From the NCBI GenBank assembly GCA_964511425.1, contig CAZEFI010000001.1, positions 1 through 64,000 on the forward strand: a stretch of 64,000 nt of DNA, given 5' to 3'. Shown here piece after piece: positions 9,172 to 17,801 of the stretch (within the stretch, counting starts at the first letter, position 1; each line of letters begins with the position of its first letter). A program made the translations under genes and the position numbers. The notes below the pieces were generated by a model. It was not told the origin of the DNA. It saw nothing but the letters and a program-made list of their open reading frames with translations, and did no database searches. This DNA comes from Bin55 sp964511425. GTDB lineage: Bacteria; Pseudomonadota; Gammaproteobacteria; Pseudomonadales; Azotimanducaceae.

Positions 9172-10164
9172 ATGCTCAATCCAGATAACCATGAAATCTT
9201 TCTTTGGACTGCGTCCCATTCTGGTGCAGATTGGCGCGAAGTAACACCGCTTCAAGCGGAGGCTAGTACTCGCAAATTTTGGCGTTGCCAAACAGAAAAA
9301 GGTTCGTATGTGCTCATGTTTTCGCCTCCCGACACGGAACAAAATAATCGTTTTTTGCAGTTCGGAAAAATATTTAGAGAATTTGGAATACCTGTTCCAG
9401 CTATCTACGAGTACGATCTCAATAAAGGCTACTTTCTATTAGAAGATGTTGGCAGGGAAGATTTTCTTACACACTATGGGCGACACAATGTAGACCATTG
9501 CTTGGCGTTAGCGTTCCACACTTTAGGCAACATTCAAGCGGTTGATGATCCAGCAATCCCACAATATGAAACAACAAGATTCACTAACGAGCTAGAAATA
9601 TTTTGTAGTTTTCTTTGTGAGAGGATGATAAAAGTGCAAACCGAATCAGTTCAATGTTACTTAGATTTCCTAGTTCAGGAAATTTCCGCGATCCCGAAGG
9701 TTACCATCCACCGAGACTATCATTGTCGTAACTTACTCGTACGGAATGATGCACCCTATATAGGTGTTGTGGATTTTCAAGATGCCCTGTTTGGGCCAAT
9801 CACCTACGACCTTGCTTCGCTAATGTACGACTGTTACTGGGATCATGATAACGATAGAGTTGATAGACAGATTCGTTCGTTTTGGTGCGAAGGATTAACG
9901 GACTCGCATAAATCAATGTTTACACAGGAAGGCTTTTCAATAGCAACGAGACTTACGGCTTTACAGCGTCTACTTAAAGCAGCGGGTATATTTGTACGTC
10001 TCTGGATATGCCGCCAGCAACCAACCCACCTACAGTATGTACTTCCAACACTGCGAAAAGCACAAAATATTTGCGAAGAGGTTGAAACAATGAGACCGCT
10101 AGGGCACTGGCTCAAGCGAGACGTGATACCAGAAACTTTGTTGCGATTACCACGCCACCATTGA
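9172..10164 (+). CDS. amgK: N-acetylmuramate/N-acetylglucosamine anomeric kinase (phosphotransferase family)
   Basis: Phosphorylates MurNAc (and GlcNAc) at the anomeric position in the MurNAc salvage route described in Pseudomonas, which bypasses de novo UDP-MurNAc synthesis. The aminoglycoside-phosphotransferase fold is shown by the catalytic loop HRDYHCRNLLV and the metal-binding GVVDFQDALFGPITYDLASLMYD. Its position, divergent from lptD and 4-bp overlapped with murU, is the usual amgK arrangement and makes the specific call stronger than the fold alone. I chose the ATG at 9172; a TTG six bases upstream is also in frame. Length is 330 residues, normal for the family. Confidence 0.9.
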   Translation: MLNPDNHEIFLWTASHSGADWREVTPLQAEASTRKFWRCQTEKGSYVLMFSPPDTEQNNRFLQFGKIFREFGIPVPAIYEYDLNKGYFLLEDVGREDFLTHYGRHNVDHCLALAFHTLGNIQAVDDPAIPQYETTRFTNELEIFCSFLCERMIKVQTESVQCYLDFLVQEISAIPKVTIHRDYHCRNLLVRNDAPYIGVVDFQDALFGPITYDLASLMYDCYWDHDNDRVDRQIRSFWCEGLTDSHKSMFTQEGFSIATRLTALQRLLKAAGIFVRLWICRQQPTHLQYVLPTLRKAQNICEEVETMRPLGHWLKRDVIPETLLRLPRHH

Positions 10165-10853
10165 AAGCAATGATCCTCGCGGCTGGACCCGGTACGCGTC
10201 TAAAACCCTTGACCGATTCGACGCCAAAACCATTGATCGAAATTCAAGGTATACCACTGATTGAACACCAGATTCGATGGCTGAAGAAAGCAGGAGTCCA
10301 AGAAGTCGTTGTAAACGTACATCACTTAGCCGAACAGTTCATTGAACATTTAGGAACCGGATCTCGCTTCGGAGTACATATCACTCTGAGTCGAGAAAAC
10401 AAACTCTTAGATACTGGTGGTGGTATAGTTAATGCACTTCCTCATCTAGGCCGTAGCCCGTTCGTTCTTCTCAATGGAGATATTTGGACAAACTATCCGT
10501 TTGAAGAGCTAAAGTCTTACAGGGTCACTCATGCACATCTTGTACTCATACCCACACGTGAGCACAGCAACGGAGATTTTGCCCTGGAAGCAGGTTACGT
10601 ACATCGCTTCCAAGATAGAGATATGGCGCGTCATGACTTGACGTATTGTGGAATCTCGGTAATTCACCCAAGAATTTTTGACCAATGCAAGTTGGAACCA
10701 TTTTCGTTAACTAAAGACCTAATTTTTGATCTAATTGGCCAGCAAAAAATAACTGGTGAAATATTTTCGGGAGATTGGGTTGACATTGGAACTCCGCGTG
10801 GTCTGGCAATCGCACAACGATCGACAACGAAGTTTCCCCACCAAAATAGATAG
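10161..10853 (+). CDS. murU: N-acetylmuramate alpha-1-phosphate uridylyltransferase
   Basis: Converts MurNAc-1-phosphate made by AmgK to UDP-MurNAc in cell-wall recycling. The N-terminal nucleotidyltransferase signature MILAAGPGTRLKPLTDSTPKPLI is complete, followed by NGDIWTNYPF as the metal-binding acidic site and a C-terminal GDWVDIGTPRGLA. The length of 230 residues suits MurU rather than the longer GlmU or GalU proteins. Its ATG overlaps the amgK stop by 4 bp, implying translational coupling. A short hairpin follows the gene. Confidence 0.92.
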   Translation: MKAMILAAGPGTRLKPLTDSTPKPLIEIQGIPLIEHQIRWLKKAGVQEVVVNVHHLAEQFIEHLGTGSRFGVHITLSRENKLLDTGGGIVNALPHLGRSPFVLLNGDIWTNYPFEELKSYRVTHAHLVLIPTREHSNGDFALEAGYVHRFQDRDMARHDLTYCGISVIHPRIFDQCKLEPFSLTKDLIFDLIGQQKITGEIFSGDWVDIGTPRGLAIAQRSTTKFPHQNR

Positions 10854-10861
10854 TCACGAAG

Positions 10862-10884
10862 CAAGAGAGATCCCTCTTGTTTCT
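10862..10884 (+). terminator. Possible weak terminator after murU
   Basis: CAAGAG and CTCTTG (10862-10867 and 10874-10879) form a perfect 6-bp stem around AGATCC, followed by TTTCT. The T-run is short, so termination would be inefficient. It sits just after the amgK-murU pair and before rpe. Confidence 0.35.
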
Positions 10885-10981
10885 GCAAACGACTTCTAAG
10901 CTCAAAAACTGATCCGTTCCTCAACGTTTCCTGATAATATCTTGTCTAGAATCATCAACAAAGGACACTAGCATCTAACCC

Positions 10982-11641
10982 GTGAAACCAGTGATCGCTC
11001 CTTCCATACTTGCCGCTGATTTTTCACAGCTTGGTAACGAAGTACAAGCTGTTATGGACGCTGGCGCAGACTTAATCCATTTCGACGTAATGGACAATCA
11101 CTATGTCCCTAATTTAAGCTTCGGACCTGTCGTACTCGATTCACTCAAAACCCGGTTTCCTGATACCGAGTTCGATGTCCACTTGATGGTTAAACCTGTC
11201 GAAAGCATGATTGATGCTTTTCTCCAAAGTGGTGCATCATACATTTCCATACATCCCGAAGCTACTGATCATGTACATGCGGCTTTACGCCAGATTAGGG
11301 TTGGAGGTGCTAAAGCAGGTATCGTGTTGAATCCTTCGACTTCTATAAATGTGCTTGACGAATTACATGGAGACTACGACCTCGTATTGGTCATGAGCGT
11401 GAATCCGGGGTTCGGTGGGCAGCAGTTTATCCCCGCGACGTTTCGAAAACTTGCAAAGGTTCGTGCTGTACTCGACTCACACTGTTTAGATGTACGATTA
11501 GCCGTGGATGGAGGAGTAAATCTCGAGAATATTCGCGAAGCACGGTATGCTGGAGCAGATTTCTTCATTGCGGGCTCGTCAATTTTCGGTTGTAAAAAAT
11601 ACAAAACAGTTATCGACAAAATGCGATCGGAATTGTCCTAA
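10982..11641 (+). CDS. rpe: Ribulose-phosphate 3-epimerase
   Basis: Interconverts ribulose-5-phosphate and xylulose-5-phosphate in the pentose phosphate pathway. The TIM-barrel signatures are intact: IAPSILAADFSQLGNEV, DLIHFDVMDNHYVPNLSFGP with the metal-binding His/Asp, DVHLMV, VLVMSVNPGFGGQQFIP, and LAVDGGVN near the C-terminus with the catalytic Asp. Length (219 residues) is typical. The start is GTG. The gene is 9 bp ahead of gph, a pairing common in Gammaproteobacteria. Confidence 0.97.
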   Translation: MKPVIAPSILAADFSQLGNEVQAVMDAGADLIHFDVMDNHYVPNLSFGPVVLDSLKTRFPDTEFDVHLMVKPVESMIDAFLQSGASYISIHPEATDHVHAALRQIRVGGAKAGIVLNPSTSINVLDELHGDYDLVLVMSVNPGFGGQQFIPATFRKLAKVRAVLDSHCLDVRLAVDGGVNLENIREARYAGADFFIAGSSIFGCKKYKTVIDKMRSELS

Positions 11642-11650
11642 TTTTCAGAC

Positions 11651-12298
11651 ATGACCGACACATATTTATTCGACCTCGACGGTACCTTAGTCGACACCGC
11701 CCCGGACCTCCATAACGCGCTCAATTTCACGCTCGAAAAGGTCAATGTCAACCCAGTTGACATTGCTCTCACTCGTCATTGGGTTGGTTACGGTGCGAAG
11801 AAAATTATTTCTAGCGCATTGGAGCTAAACAACAAAGACACTCCGTCCGACGACGAACTAGAAGAATTGTATTCTTACTTCCTCACCTACTATCGTCGAC
11901 ACATCGCGGAATTTAGCAAACCTTATAGTGGTGTCAAATTGACGATTCATCACTTCGCACAGAACAACTGTAAATTAGGCGTGGTTACGAACAAACGTTT
12001 CGATCTTTCCCATTTGTTATTAGAACACTTAGATCTTCGGAAGTATTTTGGGGTACTGGTGGGCGGAGATACGTTAACTGTAGCAAAACCAAAACCAGAC
12101 CCGTTACTTTTTGCGTGTGAGAAATTGAATACACTCCCGACGAACGCACTATTCGTAGGAGATACAAAGACCGATGTGTTGAGTGCAAGAGCTGCAGGTT
12201 GTCCCGTCGTTCTAGTTCCTTACGGTTACAATCAAGGGGTCTCGGTCAGTACGCTGGGCGCAGACCGCATCGTCGACTCTCTATTGAACTTGATTTAA
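11651..12298 (+). CDS. gph: Phosphoglycolate phosphatase (HAD superfamily)
   Basis: HAD-type hydrolase that dephosphorylates 2-phosphoglycolate arising from oxidative DNA damage or oxygenation. Motif I is LFDLDGTLVDTAPDL with both catalytic aspartates, motif II lies around GVVTNKRF, the lysine of motif III is in VAKPKPDPLLF, and motif IV is FVGDTKTDVLSARAAGCP. The 215-residue length and the location directly after rpe favour Gph over other HAD phosphatases. Specificity cannot be read with certainty from sequence alone. Confidence 0.9.
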   Translation: MTDTYLFDLDGTLVDTAPDLHNALNFTLEKVNVNPVDIALTRHWVGYGAKKIISSALELNNKDTPSDDELEELYSYFLTYYRRHIAEFSKPYSGVKLTIHHFAQNNCKLGVVTNKRFDLSHLLLEHLDLRKYFGVLVGGDTLTVAKPKPDPLLFACEKLNTLPTNALFVGDTKTDVLSARAAGCPVVLVPYGYNQGVSVSTLGADRIVDSLLNLI

Positions 12299-12360
12299 CG
12301 CAATCCAATAGTCGGTACTAAGTCTTTGAAGTTTCTAACGATAGCATTCATCTCCTGTTT

Positions 12361-13209
12361 ATGTCTCTAAACTCATTACAGCGGGTCGCCGATCACGTCG
12401 TTTCGAGTAACTGGTTCTCTTGCGGAATCATCACGATCATTGTGTTCAATGGAATCTTGGTCGGGTTGGATACGTCAACATTCATACACTCTCACTTTTC
12501 CAACTACATTAATTACGCCTACGATGTGATTTTGTGGATCTTCATAGTTGAGGCTTTGACCAAAATGGCTGCCAAATATCCGAAGGTTCACGGTTACTTC
12601 AAAGACGGTTGGAACTGTTTCGATTTCGCGATCATTGTGTTTTGTCTAATTCCCGCAACAGGCGAATTAGCTATGATCGCACGAATCGCTCGATTATTAC
12701 GAGTGGTGCGTATCGTATCAGTCCTGCCACAACTGAGAATACTCGTGTCGGCGTTAATTCATTCGCTCCCAGGCATGATAAATGTAGTGCTGCTGATGAC
12801 GGTGATTTTTTACGTTTATGGTGTTGCAGGGTATCACTTGTTTCACGAAATCGATCCCACTCATTGGGATTCACTAGGGATATCCTTACTGACGTTATTT
12901 AGGATCGTCACGCTCGAAGACTGGACCGATATCATGTACGTGGCTCTTGATGCCCATTGGTGGGCGTGGATTTACTTTCTGAGCTTTGTCGTTATAGCAA
13001 CCTTCGTGATTATTAATCTATTCATCGGAATCGTCGTAACGAATGTTCAAGAAGCTAAGGAAAAGCAGCTCGCCGCGTTACGAGAAGAATTGGATACTGA
13101 AGATGTAATTAGCGAGCTCAGGCAAACTCGTGAAGCATTAAAACGTGTCCAAGATCAACTGGAAAAAAATACTCATAGCCAAAAAGCTAAGGCACGCTCG
13201 TTCTCGTGA
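12361..13209 (+). CDS. Single-domain voltage-gated cation channel (BacNav/NaChBac type)
   Basis: Inner-membrane ion channel with six transmembrane helices, expected to act as a tetramer. S1 begins near WFSCGIITIIVFNGILVGLD. S4 is visible as ARIARLLRVVRIVSVLPQLR with arginines at three-residue spacing, so it should sense voltage. The pore filter is TLEDWTD at residues 184-190, followed by S6 (FVVIATFVIINLFIGIVV). The C-terminal 45 residues are charged and heptad-like (EKQLAALREELDTEDVISELRQ), matching the coiled coil of BacNav channels. In NavAb the corresponding filter is TLESWSM; the acidic residues at 187 and 190 here recall the calcium-selective engineered CavAb. The stop overlaps the GTG of the next gene. 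Ion selectivity is inference. Confidence 0.9.
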   Translation: MSLNSLQRVADHVVSSNWFSCGIITIIVFNGILVGLDTSTFIHSHFSNYINYAYDVILWIFIVEALTKMAAKYPKVHGYFKDGWNCFDFAIIVFCLIPATGELAMIARIARLLRVVRIVSVLPQLRILVSALIHSLPGMINVVLLMTVIFYVYGVAGYHLFHEIDPTHWDSLGISLLTLFRIVTLEDWTDIMYVALDAHWWAWIYFLSFVVIATFVIINLFIGIVVTNVQEAKEKQLAALREELDTEDVISELRQTREALKRVQDQLEKNTHSQKAKARSFS

Positions 13210-16200
13210 GAGTAATAGTTCTACTACTATTCACGGTGATCTATGTCGAGGTAGTAATGGCAAACCTCCCGTTAGAGGGTTCCCGAGAGGTAAATATTAC
13301 CACTGATGAGGTAACTTGGCTCGCCGTGGATGTCTCACCAGCGAACCGTACCTTGGTGCTGGAAATTTTGGGGGACTTGTACTCCCTACCGTTTAGTGGC
13401 GGTGAGGCTGAGCAGCTTACCTCAGGCATGGCATTTGATTCCCAACCCGTTTTTTCGCCTGACGGGTCCAAGATAGCGTTTATTTCAGATCGCGAGGGCA
13501 AGGAAGATCTGTGGATCATGGATGCAAACGGGGAAAATCCGCGCAATTTGTCTGATGCTAGTGACGACGCTTTGTTTGCTTCGCCGTCGTGGTCGCCAAG
13601 GGGAGACCATGTCATCGTCTCGAAAACCTCTTGGGGGCTCGGTACATATGAAGTTTGGGCTTTTCATCTTAATGGAGGTTCCGGGGTTCGAATCACCTCG
13701 GCCAACAAGTCAGCTGCACGCAGCTCACGTCATAATGCCCTAGGTGCTGTGTACAGCCCCGACGGCAAATACCTTTTCTACGCAAGAAAATACGGTGGTT
13801 TTGGGTACAACCTTCGATTACCTATATGGCAAGTTGTACGACGGGAATTAAAGAACAACTACGAAGACACGATGACGGGATCTTCCGGTGGTGCATTTCG
13901 GCCACAATTGTCTAGTGATGGTCGTTATCTAGCATACGGTACACGCGCCGACGGGCAAACCGGACTGCGAATCCGAGATTTGGTTACCGGGGACGATAAG
14001 TGGTTTGCGTTCCCTGTGCAACGGGACGATCAAGAATCTCGATTCACGCGGGATATTCTTCCGAACTACACTTTTACCCCAGACAACACTGAAATTGTTT
14101 ACACCGCTCAGGGTAAATTGTGGCGTAAAGACATCCAGAGTGTCTTAGAAGACAAAAGTACCTCTGCAATAGAAATCCCGTTCACTGTAAACATTACACA
14201 GCAACTAGGACCTCGACTTTACTTCCCCTATCGAATTGGACTATCACCAGTAAAAGCTCGAATGATACACGACTTAGAGCTCTCACCGGATGCACGAAAG
14301 TTTGTGTTCATGGTGATGGCAGACATCTATGTATACGATCTAGACTCTCTCAAACTGTGGCGAGTCAAGAACGCTTCCGGGTTCGCTGCACAACCGACTT
14401 GGTCTCCTGATAGTGAGCAAATTTCGTTCGTAAGTTGGGCTGAGAGTGGTGGCGCACTATGGACTGTTCCAGCCAGAGAAAACCAGAATCCTACGAAAGT
14501 CTCCAAAAACAGTGCGTTCTACTCTCAACCTCTTTGGTCTGCAGATGGAAAATCCATCTTCGTATTTCGAGGAATACCACACGAGCGCGAAGTATCTGGT
14601 GGTGGTTTTGGATATCCTCCCGGTACCGACATTGTCGAGGTTAGCTTAGTAAACCGAGATCTTGAAGACCGTGTAGTCCGACACGCCCGCGGATTCAAAA
14701 ATCAACATTGGGGACCAGAGGAGAATCGACTTTATGCCTATCTTTATCCAGGAATCTTTAGATCTGGAAATTCCGGCCTCGTCTCCATTCGACTAGACGG
14801 ATCTGATTTTCGCACGCACTTCAGTGTCAAAGGTGCCGGTATTTACTATGATGAAGGTGAAATTCCCGTTCGAAATTTAGAACTATCACCAAATGGACAG
14901 TATGTACTAGTGCAACATACCAACAAACTGTATCTGCTTCGGACATTACAAACAGATTTAGCGAATTTTGAAACGTCGATCGACGATCCCAAATTACCCT
15001 ACATTACACTTGCTGAAACAGGAGTTGACCACCTTGGTTGGTCGTACGACTCGTCAATCGTGTATTGGAGTGTCGGAAACAATATCTTTTACCACTCTTT
15101 AGCGGATATTGAAGCAAATTTCGATTGTTTAGTCGAAAACAACGTCGAAGACGAGGATTGCGAAGATACCATGTCCGACAATGGAGAGCTGACCGACACG
15201 ACCTCGGACCAAGATTCCCCGCTTGTCCACATTCCTGTCGAAATATACCATGCAAGGCACGAACCTGAAGGGCTGCTCGCACTAGTTGGTGGTACCGTTT
15301 CGACAATGGCAACTGAGGGAAACGAACAACTGAACAACACGAAAGTCCTTATCGAAGGTGACCGAATCAAGGCGATTGGTGCGGACATAGAGATTCCACC
15401 GGAAGCTACTGTCGTAGATGTGTCAGGAACTTTCCTCTACCCAGGATATGTGGACACTCATGCTCATTTCACGATGTATCGAAATGTCCTGGACCCTGAT
15501 TTATGGTCTCTTCGAGCTAATCTTGCTTACGGAGTCACAACCGCAACCGATGTGCAACCAAGCACGGTAGACGTTATCGACTACGGCGATCTCGTCGACG
15601 CTGGTAAGATGATCGGTCCTCGCGTCCTTTCTACTGGCCCCGGTGTGTTCAGCGACCATGACTTCGAAAATCTAGATCATGCCAAAAAAGTACTTCAACA
15701 CTACGTGGAGAACTATGGTGTCAAACACATCAAAGCATATATTGCCGGTAACCGACAACAACGACATTGGTTGCTCCAGGCCGCGGCGGAACTTAAAGTC
15801 ATGCCCACGGCAGAGGGTGCTTTGGACACTAAACTCGATCTAACACACGTAATTGATGGCTTCAGCGGTAACGAACACAGTTTGCCCGTAATTGGGATGT
15901 TCCAAGACGTAGTTGAATTAATCGCTCAATCACAAATTGCTTATACCCCGACGCTCCTAGTGGTTTACGGTGGACCTCGCGGTGAAAACTACTTCATCGC
16001 AAAAGAATCCCCCCTTCGTGACGACAAACTACGGAACTTTATCCCTCATCAACTACTTGATGGTAAGCTGCGACGTTCTTTCTGGGTTCATGAAGAAGAC
16101 CACGTCTTTCAACTACAAGCTAAACAATCCCACAAAATTGTTCTTGCCGGCGGAAAAGTGGGTGTAGGTTCTCACGGTCAATTGCAGGGACTCGGGTTCC

Positions 16201-16472
16201 ATTGGGAATTGTGGAGTTTAGCTAAAGGTGGGTTTACTAATTTCGAAGCAATGCGCGCGGCGACTCGACATGGTGCGGAAATGCTCGGTATTGTAGAGGA
16301 CGTCGGCACAATCGAAGTCGGTAAACTAGCTGATATCGTAGTACTAGAACACGACCCTATTGTCGACATTCGTGCTTCGACCGATCTCCTGTATGTGATC
16401 AAAGGTGGGGTCGTGTATGAAGCTGACACGTTGACAGAAGTCTATCCAACAAATCCAAGCAAAGAACCATAA
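13206..16472 (+). CDS. Secreted TolB-like propeller plus amidohydrolase protein
   Basis: A 1088-residue two-part protein. A signal peptide (VLLLFTVIYVEVVMA) is followed by beta-propeller PD40/TolB-like repeats over about residues 20-690, with repeated motifs such as FSPDGSKIAFISDREG, WSPRGDHVIVS, LSPDARKFVF and WSPDSEQISFVS. From about residue 700 there is an amidohydrolase domain: LVGGTV near the start, YPGYVDTHAHF (HxH metal ligands near 752-754), then VGSHGQLQGLGFHWEL near 987-1002, and GTIEVGKLADIVVLEHDPI at the end. Related propeller-amidohydrolases are assigned as periplasmic or extracellular peptidase-like or imidazolonepropionase-like enzymes; the substrate is unknown. The GTG start overlaps the channel gene by 4 bp, so expression is probably coupled. 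Confidence 0.88.
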   Translation: MRVIVLLLFTVIYVEVVMANLPLEGSREVNITTDEVTWLAVDVSPANRTLVLEILGDLYSLPFSGGEAEQLTSGMAFDSQPVFSPDGSKIAFISDREGKEDLWIMDANGENPRNLSDASDDALFASPSWSPRGDHVIVSKTSWGLGTYEVWAFHLNGGSGVRITSANKSAARSSRHNALGAVYSPDGKYLFYARKYGGFGYNLRLPIWQVVRRELKNNYEDTMTGSSGGAFRPQLSSDGRYLAYGTRADGQTGLRIRDLVTGDDKWFAFPVQRDDQESRFTRDILPNYTFTPDNTEIVYTAQGKLWRKDIQSVLEDKSTSAIEIPFTVNITQQLGPRLYFPYRIGLSPVKARMIHDLELSPDARKFVFMVMADIYVYDLDSLKLWRVKNASGFAAQPTWSPDSEQISFVSWAESGGALWTVPARENQNPTKVSKNSAFYSQPLWSADGKSIFVFRGIPHEREVSGGGFGYPPGTDIVEVSLVNRDLEDRVVRHARGFKNQHWGPEENRLYAYLYPGIFRSGNSGLVSIRLDGSDFRTHFSVKGAGIYYDEGEIPVRNLELSPNGQYVLVQHTNKLYLLRTLQTDLANFETSIDDPKLPYITLAETGVDHLGWSYDSSIVYWSVGNNIFYHSLADIEANFDCLVENNVEDEDCEDTMSDNGELTDTTSDQDSPLVHIPVEIYHARHEPEGLLALVGGTVSTMATEGNEQLNNTKVLIEGDRIKAIGADIEIPPEATVVDVSGTFLYPGYVDTHAHFTMYRNVLDPDLWSLRANLAYGVTTATDVQPSTVDVIDYGDLVDAGKMIGPRVLSTGPGVFSDHDFENLDHAKKVLQHYVENYGVKHIKAYIAGNRQQRHWLLQAAAELKVMPTAEGALDTKLDLTHVIDGFSGNEHSLPVIGMFQDVVELIAQSQIAYTPTLLVVYGGPRGENYFIAKESPLRDDKLRNFIPHQLLDGKLRRSFWVHEEDHVFQLQAKQSHKIVLAGGKVGVGSHGQLQGLGFHWELWSLAKGGFTNFEAMRAATRHGAEMLGIVEDVGTIEVGKLADIVVLEHDPIVDIRASTDLLYVIKGGVVYEADTLTEVYPTNPSKEP

Positions 16473-16521
16473 CCACATATACAGTGGTAACCAACGAGCC
16501 GTACTTCAGCGACGAATAAAA

Positions 16522-17310
16522 ATGATTTGGACAGGTATCAAGGCAACTTTGACCTGGACAGTTCTCTGCTCAGCACTGTTTGTTCACGCACAAACAGATA
16601 TCAATATACATGATCTGATTGCTCCTAACAATGAAAGAAACGATACCCAATCTGCGTTCATGGATCTATCTTTGGGTCTTCACAGAGTCGAACCAGAGAG
16701 TAGAAACATCAATCGGATTCTGATCGCAATACACGACGGAAACGCTAGCGGTTATGAATGGATTCGTCCGTTAAAACTCATGGACGACGAAAACACCGAA
16801 ACTCATTTTGTCCGCTGGGATCCGAGCGACTGTCCCGATTCATCCATAGATGTAGTGACTAAGGAGCTCGAATCGCTTTTGGCGTCCAACGACTCGATTA
16901 TTAAAGTGACAATGGTTGGACACGGTTTGGGAGGTGTTTATCTTGCTCAGCTAACTCGAGGTTGGAAATCACTTGTACCCCTCGACGTACACGTTGTCGC
17001 CGCACCGTTGAGCGGTGAGGTAGGAGTATTTAAGGAAAAAGATTGTGGGGAAATAATCCCTCAGCAACTGCCACCGACCATTCGTTTCTTCCAATGGCGT
17101 ACCGCTACACAGCAAAAGGAGATCATCGAAGAGCAACCTGCAGATCCACAAGATATAGAACTAGATGGTAGTTTAGTGATCTCGTTACCGGAAAAAGTGT
17201 CCGAAACGCCGGTTACTCATGCTCGTGCTCTAGAAATTGTGGCAACACGAATCTACGCGGCGCAACTTGAATCAAGACAACGCGAGACTCCTTCCGACAC
17301 AACACCATGA
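16522..17310 (+). CDS. Secreted alpha/beta-hydrolase-like protein lacking the nucleophile serine
   Basis: A 262-residue protein with a signal peptide (TWTVLCSALFVHAQT). The pattern of an alpha/beta hydrolase is visible: ILIAIHDGNASGYEWI, a short helix-rich part, then VTMVGHGLGGVYLAQL where the nucleophile elbow GxSxG normally sits, and DVHVVAAPLSGEV. At residue 135 glycine replaces the catalytic serine, and I see no alternative GxSxG. It may therefore be non-enzymatic or use a different chemistry. The C-terminal 50 residues are hydrophilic. Its stop overlaps the following glycosyltransferase start by 4 bp. Family name not recognised with certainty. Confidence 0.6.
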   Translation: MIWTGIKATLTWTVLCSALFVHAQTDINIHDLIAPNNERNDTQSAFMDLSLGLHRVEPESRNINRILIAIHDGNASGYEWIRPLKLMDDENTETHFVRWDPSDCPDSSIDVVTKELESLLASNDSIIKVTMVGHGLGGVYLAQLTRGWKSLVPLDVHVVAAPLSGEVGVFKEKDCGEIIPQQLPPTIRFFQWRTATQQKEIIEEQPADPQDIELDGSLVISLPEKVSETPVTHARALEIVATRIYAAQLESRQRETPSDTTP

Positions 17311-17801
17311 ATCAATTCACCGAGCGTAACGATCTAGCGGATCATCACGATTCACTTAAGATTTGTTTTGCAATAAGTGGTCCGAATACGGGCGGTGGGA
17401 TCGAGAGACACGTGAGAGACTTAGCGCACGGCCTCGTACGAAACCAATGTACAGTCGTCATTCTTGCTCATAAGTCTTTTGGTTGTTTGTTCGATAGCTC
17501 TATAGAGTTTCGAGAAATTCCTTTTGATCGCTGGAGGTACAGTCCATTTCTGTTGTCCGAATTCACTAGAAGGGTGCGTGCGATTAATCCCACAATAGTA
17601 CATGCTCATGGTCGCAAAGCTGCAAGAGTTGTTTCGTTTACGCGCCACCGGTACACAAGTAGGTGTATCTTGACTGTGCATAACCTAAACATCAAACCCC
17701 AACTCTACAAGAACTTTGACTCAATAATCGCGGTCAGTCCAGCAGTTGCGAGAAAAATAGAACATCCTCAAATCCGAACAATATTGAATGGTTGTTCATG
17801 A
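17307..17801 (+). CDS. Glycosyltransferase family 4, N-terminal half (split gene)
   Basis: Encodes 164 residues that match the acceptor-binding Rossmann domain of GT-B glycosyltransferases: CFAISGPNTGGGIERHVRDLAHGL, INPTIVHAHGRKAARV, CILTVHNLN, SIIAVSPAVARK and TILNG, the usual end of the N-domain. The frame then stops at a TGA that overlaps the ATG of the next ORF (ATGA). The second ORF continues with the nucleotide-sugar-binding domain. Together they have the size of a complete small GT4 enzyme (about 337 residues). This is either a frameshifted gene or a two-polypeptide enzyme. Acceptor and donor are unknown. Confidence 0.8.
   Translation: MNQFTERNDLADHHDSLKICFAISGPNTGGGIERHVRDLAHGLVRNQCTVVILAHKSFGCLFDSSIEFREIPFDRWRYSPFLLSEFTRRVRAINPTIVHAHGRKAARVVSFTRHRYTSRCILTVHNLNIKPQLYKNFDSIIAVSPAVARKIEHPQIRTILNGCS

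Noticed and set aside
13679..13702. Bases resembling a tRNA T-arm (CCGGGGTTCGAATCACCTCGG)-like stretch
   Set aside because: It lies inside the propeller-amidohydrolase coding sequence, and no acceptor, D or anticodon arms can be drawn around it.
17750..17762. Programmed -1 frameshift signal in the glycosyltransferase N-domain ORF
   Set aside because: The A-run does not form an X XXY YYZ slippery heptamer in the zero frame, and no downstream pseudoknot was apparent.
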